40,406 nt of DNA from Ruminococcaceae bacterium UBA2656 (GTDB lineage Bacteria > Bacillota > Clostridia > Oscillospirales > Acutalibacteraceae). The notes below the pieces were generated by a model, which saw only the letters and a program-made list of their open reading frames with translations, had not been told where the DNA came from and did no database searches. The DNA lies in contig DENA01000021.1 of the NCBI GenBank assembly GCA_002359465.1, positions 105,195 to 145,600 of the forward strand, in the 5' to 3' direction. Both the position numbers and the translations under genes were made by a program. Shown in pieces: positions 33,171-40,406 of this stretch (the first letter of the stretch is position 1; the number at the start of each line of letters is the position of its first letter).

Positions 33171-33492
33171 TTATATTAGCCTATTAAAATAATCTGTCAG
33201 TTTCTCGTCACAGATTTGACCAATTTCTGTTTTTTCCTCCGCAGTCAGTCGCTTCCACACCGCTTCATCCACCTGCACAAATACCCAGCGTCTTGGTGTG
33301 GTGCATCATCTGCATATCCTCAAAGCACTTGAATGGGTTGGCCAAAATATTTCGCTCTTCGCCGATACTCCCAACCAAATGCCCGTCTAGTGTAAAATGA
33401 TGGCCGGGAAGCATCTCTTCCAGATCATTTGTTATGGTATAGAGATCCTTGATTTTAGCAGCTACCGAAGCTCTTATGCGGCTGTCATTCAT
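33171..33492 (-). pseudogene. DUF6998-like gene fragment with frameshift
   Basis: The start (ATG 33492, overlapping the upstream gene by eight bases) encodes about 45 residues like the DUF6998 N-terminus: DLYTITNDLEEMLPGHHFTL, DGHLVGSIGE. Normally this continues with a PD-(D/E)xK-like core; here the sequence switches to ANPFKCFEDMQMMHHT and stops at 33265. A second frame continues from about 33305 to 33171 (PRRWVFVQVDEAVWKRLTAE), which indicates a one-base shift and an internal deletion. It is the decayed last gene of the helicase operon. Confidence 0.6.
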
Positions 33493-33808
33493 CTTCAGAT
33501 ACTTCCTTCAGCAAAATCTTCTTTTTGAAGCCGCCGCGTTCTTGCAGCTTCTCCATGCGTACTCGTTGAAATTCTTCCAGTGGAATGCCCTTAAAGCCAA
33601 GGATTGCGTGCATGATCTCGTCAATATCGGCCATTTCCTCAACAGTGCCGCTTTCAAGGTATTCCTGGACTTCTTCCAGAAGCTTTTCGTTTAGCTTTTC
33701 TATGTACTGCTCGTCCGACAGCGTCTCACAGACGTATGTCTTTCCAGAAGCCTCAATAATCTCCGGGATGCGGTCACGGACAAGCTTGTTATAGACCTTT
33801 GCAGCCAT
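33485..33808 (-). CDS. MazG-like (phosphoribosyl-ATP pyrophosphohydrolase-type) protein
   Basis: The 107-residue protein begins YNKLVRDRIPEIIEASGK, the mark of a small all-alpha NTP pyrophosphohydrolase family, and has LLEEVQEYLESGTVEEMADI, which supplies the EExxE and ExxD metal ligands. Such enzymes hydrolyse nucleoside triphosphates to monophosphates. It lacks histidine-biosynthesis neighbours, so HisE function is unlikely. GAGGAGG precedes the ATG by eight bases, and the upstream exonuclease gene ends three bases away. Confidence 0.85.
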   Translation of the reverse strand: MAAKVYNKLVRDRIPEIIEASGKTYVCETLSDEQYIEKLNEKLLEEVQEYLESGTVEEMADIDEIMHAILGFKGIPLEEFQRVRMEKLQERGGFKKKILLKEVSEDE

Positions 33809-33811
33809 CTT

Positions 33812-34939
33812 TCAGCCTCCTCGGTTGGATAACAAATTGCAGATGTCCTGCTCTTTGACGATTTGAATGGGCAGCCCTTTCGCTTGCAATTCCAGCGCTT
33901 TTTTTAGCTTTGTGCCGTAGTTGCCGTTGCTCCAGGCATCGCTGCCCTTGCTGCCGACGATCACACAATCTGTTTTCCGCGTTACACTGGAAACCGGGAT
34001 ACCACCTTTTTGATAAAGGGTTGCTTCCACACTGGAACGGTCCCCAAATTCAAATTCTCCGGTCAGGCAAAATGCCTTTCCGCTGATGTCGAAGCAATCA
34101 CAACTACAGCTATTTGCAACAGGATCTGTGATTTGCTCAAACAGGAGCAACATTGCCTGCAGCTCTGCATCTTCCAAGATGCCGTCTTCCAGCGCGCCTC
34201 CAACGGTCTCAAATATTTTATCAAAAGGGAAATTTCCGCGCAACGCGAGGTTCTGGCTCATCCAAGTTTGAAGGGAGAGGACTTCACTCTCGCTCAGCTC
34301 GTCGTCTGCCGTGATTGTGCTAAGCAGATCTTTGAGTGCAAGCAACTGCGTTGTTGTCTCACTGGGTTTCGCTTTTGGCGGCACTCGTAGTGTGTGGCGC
34401 TGTGCCAGATCATACCGACGCAGAAAACGATTCGGTTGCACTCCATGATGCATATAGTCCAGCAACAGCTCCGCACAGGCACGGCTATCGCTGCCGGCAT
34501 TGTGATGATCTAAATTGAGATTCAGGTAATCACACAGGGTGTTGAGCTTGTGATTTTGAAGTTGCGGATAGCAGGCTCGTCCGATCACGCAGGTGCAGGC
34601 ATAGTATGTAAAGGGATGCCATTCGATTCCATAGTCATTCAGGCACTGCGCCAACACACCCATGTCAAATGGTGCGTTATGCGCAATCAGCAGACCGCTG
34701 CCTATAACTGGCTCAATCATTTTCCATAATTCTGGAAATGTGGGCTGATCGGCCGCCATTTCCGGCGTGATGCCGGTAAGCCGGATGTTGAAAGGATCAA
34801 AGTGCACTTCCGGGTTTACAAGAGAGTAAAAATCATCTGTGATGCTGCCGTTTTCGACAACGGTAATGCCGATGGCGCTGATGCGATCATTTGCATAGTT
34901 TGGAGTCTCTACATCAAATGCTATGTAACGATCATTCAT
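33812..34939 (-). CDS. DEDDh exonuclease with C-terminal BRCT domain
   Basis: The 375-residue protein has a DnaQ-type 3'-5' exonuclease domain: FDVET (Asp9, Glu11), HNAPFD (Asp92) and the final HHNAGSDSRA (His146, Asp151). A helical linker follows, and residues about 285-370 form a BRCT domain (GKAFCLTGEFEFGDRSSVEA, TDCVIVGSKGSDAW). BRCT domains bind DNA breaks or phosphorylated partners, so it probably trims DNA ends. It overlaps the NUDIX gene by four bases (ATGA) and sits in the helicase operon. Confidence 0.9.
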   Translation of the reverse strand: MNDRYIAFDVETPNYANDRISAIGITVVENGSITDDFYSLVNPEVHFDPFNIRLTGITPEMAADQPTFPELWKMIEPVIGSGLLIAHNAPFDMGVLAQCLNDYGIEWHPFTYYACTCVIGRACYPQLQNHKLNTLCDYLNLNLDHHNAGSDSRACAELLLDYMHHGVQPNRFLRRYDLAQRHTLRVPPKAKPSETTTQLLALKDLLSTITADDELSESEVLSLQTWMSQNLALRGNFPFDKIFETVGGALEDGILEDAELQAMLLLFEQITDPVANSCSCDCFDISGKAFCLTGEFEFGDRSSVEATLYQKGGIPVSSVTRKTDCVIVGSKGSDAWSNGNYGTKLKKALELQAKGLPIQIVKEQDICNLLSNRGG

Positions 34940-35349
34940 GATACTGCACCTTCCCTCTGCATACCTTTCCTGCGGCTACTGATCCGCTGCAAAATACCCT
35001 CGTCTGCTGGGCAAAACTCGTAGTTTGGTATTTCTTCTACTGTGATCCACCGGATATCGTTATGTTCCAATTTCTGCGGTACGCCCTCAAAGATTGTGGC
35101 GTTGAACAGCGTCAGGTGCACGGTAATGTCCGGATACTCATGCGTCACGGCCATGAACTCGCTGCCTACAGACAACGTGATGGCGAGCTCCTCTTGGCAT
35201 TCTCTGATAAGAGCCTGCTCTTTCGTTTCACCCGGTTCAATTTTTCCACCGACAAATTCCCACAGCAACGCCCGTGCCTTTGTCATTGGCCGCTGGCATA
35301 TCATAAATTTATCCTTGTCCCAAATCAGGGCTGCTACGACTTCGATCAT
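34936..35349 (-). CDS. NUDIX hydrolase, MutT/8-oxo-dGTPase-like
   Basis: The 137-residue protein carries the Nudix box from Gly35: GGKIEPGETKEQALIRECQE, with the REUxEE glutamates at 50, 53 and 54. FEGVPQKLEHNDIRWITVEE and YEFCPADEGILQRI are typical of MutT-like (deoxy)nucleoside triphosphate pyrophosphohydrolases. It starts directly after the helicase gene (stop at 35350) and overlaps the exonuclease gene. A decayed second copy of the same gene is at 18557-18812. Confidence 0.9.
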   Translation of the reverse strand: MIEVVAALIWDKDKFMICQRPMTKARALLWEFVGGKIEPGETKEQALIRECQEELAITLSVGSEFMAVTHEYPDITVHLTLFNATIFEGVPQKLEHNDIRWITVEEIPNYEFCPADEGILQRISSRRKGMQREGAVS

Positions 35350-38300
35350 TTACCTCACCACCAATTTATTTGTTTTCTTCAAAAACTTCGCCGGGATTGG
35401 TCTGCCCAGTTTCCATGTAATATTCATTGGCCTTGAACCCTCGTGACAGACATAACTTGCCGTACCGAGATAGGTATAGGCAGCAGCGCCGCCGGAGATG
35501 CGATCAGTTTTGAACTCGCGCACGAACAACAGTACACGGCTGTCCTGGGCGCGGTGATAAATATAACGCTGACCGGTAGGCGAATTTTCCGCCGTGGTGC
35601 TCTGGCTCTGCCAGTGGAACAACTCCTCGTTAATGGAGTAATCGTTATACATGGTTGTAGGGGAGTAGTCCTTATCGGACTTATTGAGCGTCACGAAGAA
35701 CACGTCCAGCCGCTTATCCGGCAGCCACTTCACGCCCTCACGCACGGTCGCGGGTTTCATAAAATCCAAGGCAACCAGAAGCTGGTCACGGGTGTAGGTG
35801 CAGTGCAGGTCCAGTGGACAATCAAAGCCCAGATCCACCGGCTCATCAATGAAGTCGATGCGGTTAAAATTGTATTGAAGCAGAGCGGTAAGCTCCGAGA
35901 GCATAACCGGGCTGTGAACAAGACTATACAAATTATCAAGTACCTCATTGCCGTTCCAGTTGTCGGCGGCATTGCCCCAAATCGTGATGTAGAACATTTG
36001 CAGCATCCGCTGTTCCATGGGCTCCAGGGCGGCAAAATCCACATTGTCAAGCTTAGGCAGGATCTCCAGCAGGAAGGTGATCCAACGGCGAGAGTCGATG
36101 GCGGCAATGCGAATAAATGCTTTTGTCAGCGTTTCCTCGGCAGGCTCCGTAAAAGCATCCAGCTTACCGGCGCGTTTACAGAGACGAGAGAAAGAGGAAA
36201 ACTTGTAGAGTGACCGGGCGTCAATGCGGCAGTAGTCCAGAAAGTTTCCCAGCGTTAGCGGCAGACCGCTGTCCTCCTCAAAGGTTTCAATGCGGGAGAC
36301 CAATCCAGCACTGTTGCCATAAGAGGCACGGATGTTGTCCAGTATGTATTTGGCTGCTTTCTTTTCCAGATGAATATAGCAGCCCTTGGGCGCGGAGACG
36401 AAGCCGTCCCGAATTTCGCGCGGCACGCCACGGGTGGTATTGGAAAGTAGCGCCGCAAACTTGCCCTCAAAGTTATACTTCTTGTTGGCCTGACCGATGA
36501 AGTCCAATACGGTCAGGCATTCTTTATCTTCCGCCAAACGAAGCCCTCGGCCAAGCTGCTGCAGAAAAATGGTCAGCGACTCGGTGGGGCGCAGGAACAT
36601 CACCGTGTTGACCTCGGGGATATCCACGCCCTCGTTGTAGATGTCCACTACAAAGATGAAGCGAACTTCGCCGGAAACCAGACGATGCTTGGCAGTTTTA
36701 CGTTCCTCGTCCGGTGACTGGCCGGTCAGGAATATGGACGGGATGCCGTGCTCATTGAAATAATCGGACATGAACTCCGCATGCTCGACGGAAACGCAAA
36801 AGCCCAGCCCCTTAACGTCGTTGATATCCGTGATGTATTTGAGCAGCGACGAGACGACCATATCGGCGCGGCGCTTGGCAATACCGCCGCTGAGAGTGTA
36901 AATGCGTGACAACTCGCCTTTGTCGTAACCGCCCCGTGTCCACTTCAAATCATCGAGATCAATGACGTCGGTAACGCCGAAATACTGGAACGGGCACAGC
37001 AGCTTGCGGTCGATGGCCTCCGGTAACCGAATTTCCGCAGCGATGCGACCGCTGAAATAATCCACAATGCTCTTGCCATCCATGCGTTCCGGCGTGGCGG
37101 TGAGGCCCAACAGGATTTTGGGTTGATAGTATTCCAGCAGTTTTTGATAGGTAGGCGCGGCTGCATGGTGAAACTCGTCCACCACGATGTAGTCATAAAA
37201 GTCCGGCATGGTCCTGGCGGTAAAATCCTGGGAGTTGAAAGTCTGGACAGAGATAAACAGGTTTTCGATGCTGTCCGGCTTGTAGTTGCCGACGAACATC
37301 TCGCCGAAGTTGGCATCCTTGAGCACGGCACGGTAGGTATAGAGGCTTTGTTCCAAAATTTACTCTCGGTGGGCAACGAACAGCAGACGGCAGGACCAGC
37401 CTGGATTCTGCTTGCGGAAGCGTTTAAAGTCTAACGCAGAAATAACGGTCTTGCCAGTGCCGGTGGCAGCTACCACCAGATTGCGGGAGTAGCCCCGGAT
37501 GGTGCGCTCGGCCTCCAGCATATCAAGAATTTCCTGCTGATAGGAATAGGGCGCGATGTCCAGCGTGTAAGCATCCGCGTTGTTAGCGTCAAAGTACTTT
37601 TCCGCCTTCAATGCGCGAGTGAGGCGTTCCCTCTGATCCTCAGTGTAGTATTCAAATTCATTGGAATTCCAATAGCTCTCAAAGGTGGCGGCGATCTTGT
37701 CGATGGTCTCGGGGAGGTCCCTTTTCGTGACCTTCACATTCCATTCAAGGCCGCTGGAGATGGCGGCGTTAGAAAGGTTAGATGAACCCACATAGGCCGT
37801 AGTGAATCCGGTGTCCCGGTAGAACACATAGGTCTTAGCGTGAAGACGGGTGCGTTTCGTATCATAGCTGACCTTAATTTTTGTATTGGGTAGCTTGCGT
37901 AGTTCCTCAATGGCCTTGACGTCTGTCGCCCCCATATAGGAGGTGGTGATGATGCGCAGCTCGCCGCCGTTTTGGGCAAACGCGGTCAGCTCGTCCATAA
38001 TGAGCCGCAGACCGCTCCACTTGATAAAGCTCACCAGCATATCGATGCGGTCGGCGGACACGATCTCCTTTTTGAGTTCTGTGTACATCTGAGGTTCGTG
38101 CGCTGCGCCGGTGAAGAGACTACTTTGTGCGATAGAGGTTTCCGGGCGATCAACAGCAGCGGCCGTCTTTCCGATAGCCAGCCGCGGGTCATTTTCTCTG
38201 AGTAGAGCAAGAAGCTGCTCCGCCCGCTCGTCTACAGACAGAGCGGCAAAGTCAGCTTCTCGGGTGACGTGCTCCACGATACGCACGATTTCATTTGTCA

Positions 38301-38505
38301 GCCCAATTTGAGCACAGAGATCCCCACCGTTATCCAGCACATTGTCAAGGCCCTTTTGAACGACATCCGTAAGATACTGCGCCAAAACTTTGGATGCCTC
38401 TGCCTTGTCGATGGGCGCAGTCGCCTGCCGGGCTGCCGGTAGCTCCAACAGCTCGGTGCTGATCTCGTGGTTGATCACTTGTTCATATAGGCCGGGATGA
38501 AGCAT
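35350..38505 (-). pseudogene. PLD-DEAD/DEAH helicase (DUF3427 type) with one in-frame stop
   Basis: Two frames in the same register, 38505-37360 and 37356-35350, are separated by a single TAA (37362-37360). The first holds a phospholipase D-like nuclease domain (LHAKTYVF, His222 and Lys224; GSSN 240-243) and Walker A ATGTGKT (347-353). The second holds DEFH, SAT-like LTATPERM, motif VI QQLGRGLR and the long DUF3427 C-terminus. The break falls at HRE-stop-ILEQS, where relatives have HREEIL, so one GAA-to-TAA change explains it. Neither half can work as a helicase alone. With the NUDIX, exonuclease and MazG-like genes it forms one tight operon; the codons around the stop look undamaged. Confidence 0.88.
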
Positions 38506-38592
38506 AGCACAAATCCTCTACTTTGCATGAATTTGATCTACTTTTAAAATATACAACAGCTCCTGCCCGTTAAAACGGACTCATTTTTCACT

Positions 38593-38766
38593 TTAAGGGG
38601 TCTTTGCCTTTATCGTATCTGTCGTCTTCTCCGTGTCTTTCGGAATTGTCCAGACTTTGATGAACTTGGTCAGACCTGGAATACGACCTTGATTGCACAA
38701 GACCTGTACGCGGCGACGGGGGATGTATCATTTTTCCGCGGTTTCGGCGATTGAAATATAATCCAT
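38593..38766 (-). pseudogene. Excisionase-type HTH gene with an in-frame TGA
   Basis: Reading the minus strand from ATG 38766 gives MDYISIAETAEK, then TGA (38730-38728), then YIPRRRVQVLCNQGRIPGLT and KFIKVWTIPKDTEK to a TAA at 38593. Relatives have Trp (AEKW) at exactly the TGA position, so TGG has become TGA. The remaining sequence is an intact small MerR/excisionase-type DNA-binding domain of 57 codons. It lies about 90 bases upstream of the helicase gene and could have regulated that operon. Confidence 0.75.
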
Positions 38767-38797
38767 AGTTCAACCCTATGTAAGCATATAAAATCAA

Positions 38798-38824
38798 CCC
38801 TGCATCTCGCAGGGCTTTCTGTTT
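38798..38824 (+). terminator. Possible terminator
   Basis: CCCTGC (38798-38803), ATCTC, GCAGGG (38809-38814), then CTTTCTGTTTT. No plus-strand gene ends just before it, so it may belong to a lost gene. Confidence 0.45.
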
Positions 38825-39103
38825 TACATAGCTGGCTACCATCAAAAACGGTACAGGCCCTTACAGCTTTGCGCCGTCTTTCGACGGCTTTGCCGATTCT
38901 TCTATTATTTATGACAAGTATATACTTTTTGGCGAATAATTACAATCTGGAATTAGGTAAATTGTTTCATTTAAGCGGATAAAAAACCTGAGAAAACGCA
39001 AGTTGCCATTCGCCTTTATAAACGGGTAAATTTACGTCACATAGTCCAATATGCCTGATTAATTTCTAATAAGAATATATTTGCCTGTAACACCCTTTTG
39101 TCT

Positions 39104-39130
39104 CTTCAGAAACTGAAGGGCGTTTTTATT
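39104..39130 (+). terminator. Terminator or attenuator before the recombinase-like leader
   Basis: CTTCAG (39104-39109), AAA, CTGAAG (39113-39118), GGCG and a TTTTTATTTTT run. It lies 25 bases before the ribosome site of the short frame at 39154, as an attenuator would. Confidence 0.6.
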
Positions 39131-39153
39131 TTTAGCCAGAAAGGAGTTGCATT

Positions 39154-39204
39154 ATGCAGTATGATAAAACCTCACAAGTAAGAATTGCACTTATCCGAAT
39201 CTAA
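39154..39204 (+). pseudogene. Short N-terminal fragment of a mobile-element gene
   Basis: AAGGAG (39141-39146) is seven bases before an ATG that begins MQYDKTSQVRIALIRI and then stops. The opening resembles the start of clostridial serine recombinases, but the match is short and the rest of the gene is absent. Confidence 0.4.
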
Positions 39205-39353
39205 TATCTACCGTGCCGTCGCCAAGTGATACTAATCGTTGTATCGGTTGTCTTTATCCCGGTACCGGATTCATTTGTTGAAGTCAAGATGGCTCTTGCA
39301 TGAAAACTGACATGGAAAGATTCAGCCGTCTAAGAAAAGGTAGGTGATTCGAA

Positions 39354-40310
39354 ATCAACAGTTTTATTAGTTGGGTAGGCGGAAAAAAAGCTCTGCGCGA
39401 CATCATTTACAGTCTTTTTCCAAAAGACTTCGGCAGCTATATCGAGGTTTTCGGCGGTGGAGGCTGGGTGCTGTTTGGTAAACCGCCCGAACCAAAATGC
39501 AAGGAAGTGTATAACGACTATAACAGCAACCTGGCTAATCTTTTCTATTGTGTAAAACAGCGCACGTTGGGCTTTCTCAAGGAACTTGGTTTTCTGCCGC
39601 TGAATTCCCGCGATGAGTTTTATGTGCTCCGATGCTTTTTTGAGAAAGGGGAATTTGACACTGGATTTTTACAGGAAGAATTGAATTTGGCGCAGGTTTA
39701 TCTGCCGCCGCCTGAGTTTTCGGAAATCGAAAAAATACTGCTGGAACGTGCAGAACCAAGTGATGTGTGGCGAGCGGCAGCATTCTTCAAGCTTATCCGG
39801 TACAGCTACGGCAGCGGCTGCACATCCTATGGCTGCCAGCCCTTTGACATCAAAAAAGTATTCTTCCTCATCTGGGAGGCTGCCAGGCGGCTGGCCGACA
39901 CGGTGGTGGAGAACAAAGATTTTGAGGCGTTGATCGGTCAGTATGACCGGGACGATGCCTTTTTTTATTGCGATCCGCCCTATTACATGACCGAGGGCCA
40001 TTACGCAGTAGAGTTTAAGCGCAGTGATCATAAGCGCCTTCAGGATATGCTCGCAGCTAGCCATGGTAAGTGGATGGTGTCTTACAACGATTGTGAGTTT
40101 ATCCGTGAGATGTACAGCGGATATTACATTACTTCCGTGACCCGAATCAACAATCTGGCGCAGCGGTATGACGGCGGCTGTGAGTATCCGGAAGTCATCA
40201 TCACCAACTATGATCCCAAGGAACGGGAGAATGCATCGCCCCAGCTTAACCTGTTTGACCAAATTACTGAGCATGCTGATCCAGAAGATCCACAATACGA
40301 AATTGAATGA
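39354..40310 (+). CDS. D12-class DNA adenine methylase with ATC at the start position
   Basis: The frame contains FISWVGGKKALRDIIYSLFP, IEVFGGGGWVLF (AdoMet binding) and CDPPYYMTEGHY (catalytic DPPY), followed by WMVSYNDCEFI. Relatives from conjugative elements begin MNSFISW; here the codon at 39354-39356 is ATC, followed by AAC AGT TTT ATT AGT TGG. AGGTG (39342-39346) is seven bases upstream, the right distance for initiation there. The next standard start is GTG 39468, which would remove the FxGGK motif and half of motif I. Either AUC is used, or the gene has lost its start. Full length is 318 residues. Confidence 0.82.
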   Translation: MNSFISWVGGKKALRDIIYSLFPKDFGSYIEVFGGGGWVLFGKPPEPKCKEVYNDYNSNLANLFYCVKQRTLGFLKELGFLPLNSRDEFYVLRCFFEKGEFDTGFLQEELNLAQVYLPPPEFSEIEKILLERAEPSDVWRAAAFFKLIRYSYGSGCTSYGCQPFDIKKVFFLIWEAARRLADTVVENKDFEALIGQYDRDDAFFYCDPPYYMTEGHYAVEFKRSDHKRLQDMLAASHGKWMVSYNDCEFIREMYSGYYITSVTRINNLAQRYDGGCEYPEVIITNYDPKERENASPQLNLFDQITEHADPEDPQYEIE

Positions 40311-40328
40311 AACAAAAGGAGAATTCTT

Positions 40329-40406
40329 ATGATGAACAATGAACTTCTAATTTCCCACGGGCTGTTGAATGCAGCGGAAATTCCCGTGGATGACGATCTG
40401 GACATC
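40329..40406 (+). CDS. Unidentified gene, runs off the right edge
   Basis: AAAGGAG (40315-40321) is seven bases before ATG 40329. The visible 26 residues begin MMNNELLISHGLLNAAEIPV and then become acidic. It follows the methylase by 18 bases, so it is probably in the same transcript. The fragment is too short to assign. Confidence 0.6.
   Translation, partial: MMNNELLISHGLLNAAEIPVDDDLDI

Larger units (their letters stand above)
38767..39353. other. Intergenic region with hairpins and short frames
   Basis: Holds three hairpins annotated separately or here (38798-38814, GCCGTC-TTTC-GACGGC at 38873-38888, 39104-39118), a 16-codon frame at 39154 and a 15-codon frame at 39300-39347 (ending RFSRLRKGR) directly before the methylase. 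The stretch 38900-39080 is A+T-rich with no recognisable gene. Confidence 0.5.

Noticed and set aside
32962..33192. Plus-strand frame of 76 codons
   Set aside because: Cys- and Leu-rich product with no ribosome site and no family likeness; it is antisense to the decayed DUF6998-like gene.
38593..38766. TGA read as tryptophan (alternative genetic code)
   Set aside because: Many intact genes here end in TGA and use TGG for Trp, so a point mutation or sequence error is simpler.
38588..38845. An 85-codon minus-strand frame here
   Set aside because: It is a shadow of the HTH gene at 38593-38766, which has the recognisable motif in another frame.
1..40406. CRISPR array
   Set aside because: No regularly spaced direct repeats and no cas genes were seen.

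Overview
The window looks like chromosomal DNA of a Clostridia-type Firmicute (Oscillospiraceae/Lachnospiraceae-like). The reasons are strong AGGAGG-type ribosome sites, moderate and uneven base composition, many small single-domain accessory genes, fragments of Tn1549/Tn916-like conjugative elements (tyrosine recombinase tail, two-HTH excisionase-like genes, D12 methylase) and a degenerate IS110. No rRNA, ordinary tRNA or CRISPR array was seen. All assignments come from reading motifs by eye; no search was run.

Layout. 1-5050 (+) is an operon of a PHP hydrolase, a ROK repressor, an MFS permease, a Gfo/Idh-like protein and a flavodoxin-fold oxidoreductase, behind a perfect 23-bp palindrome. 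5099-6961 holds a truncated MerR gene behind a textbook 19-bp-spacer MerR promoter, then the tail of a tyrosine recombinase and a frameshifted excisionase-like gene. 6962-8170 is a DUF4143 ATPase. 8398-17904 is a run of mostly minus-strand accessory enzymes: LUD, PhzF, two GNATs, PPOX, terpenoid-cyclase fold, iron-sulfur flavoprotein, MBL hydrolase, nucleotidyltransferase, GrpB fusion, C45 peptidase and DUF3788. 17899-20040 is a scar: a WYL gene and a NUDIX gene that have both lost their 5' ends, and an IS110 transposase lacking its RuvC half.

20272-21820 is a three-gene HipBST-type toxin-antitoxin operon with its operator inside the promoter spacer. 22054-26151 is an RNA-repair-like locus: two overlapping WYL regulators, a terminator, a tRNA-like noncoding RNA, a slipin and an RtcB gene cut off by fusion to an excisionase-like gene. 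Small mobile-element genes and a decayed Fic gene follow.

27595-38505 is a defence-island-like block on the minus strand. One A+T-rich operon encodes an AlbA_2/Schlafen-type protein, a D12 adenine methylase, a HerA ATPase and a NurA nuclease, and reads as a possible modification plus DNA-processing system. Upstream of it in the same direction, a second operon encodes a PLD-helicase, a NUDIX hydrolase, a DEDDh exonuclease with BRCT, a MazG-like pyrophosphohydrolase and a DUF6998-like fragment. The helicase carries one in-frame stop codon. 38593-40406 returns to mobile-element material: an HTH gene with an in-frame TGA, terminators, a D12 methylase whose start position reads ATC, and a gene running off the right edge.

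The most promising candidates for something undescribed are the AlbA_2-Dam-HerA-NurA operon, the helicase/nucleotide-hydrolase operon and the WYL-WYL-tRNA-like RNA-slipin-RtcB locus. Several genes carry single inactivating changes (stop codons, frameshifts, lost start), which points to ongoing decay or to sequencing errors that should be excluded first.
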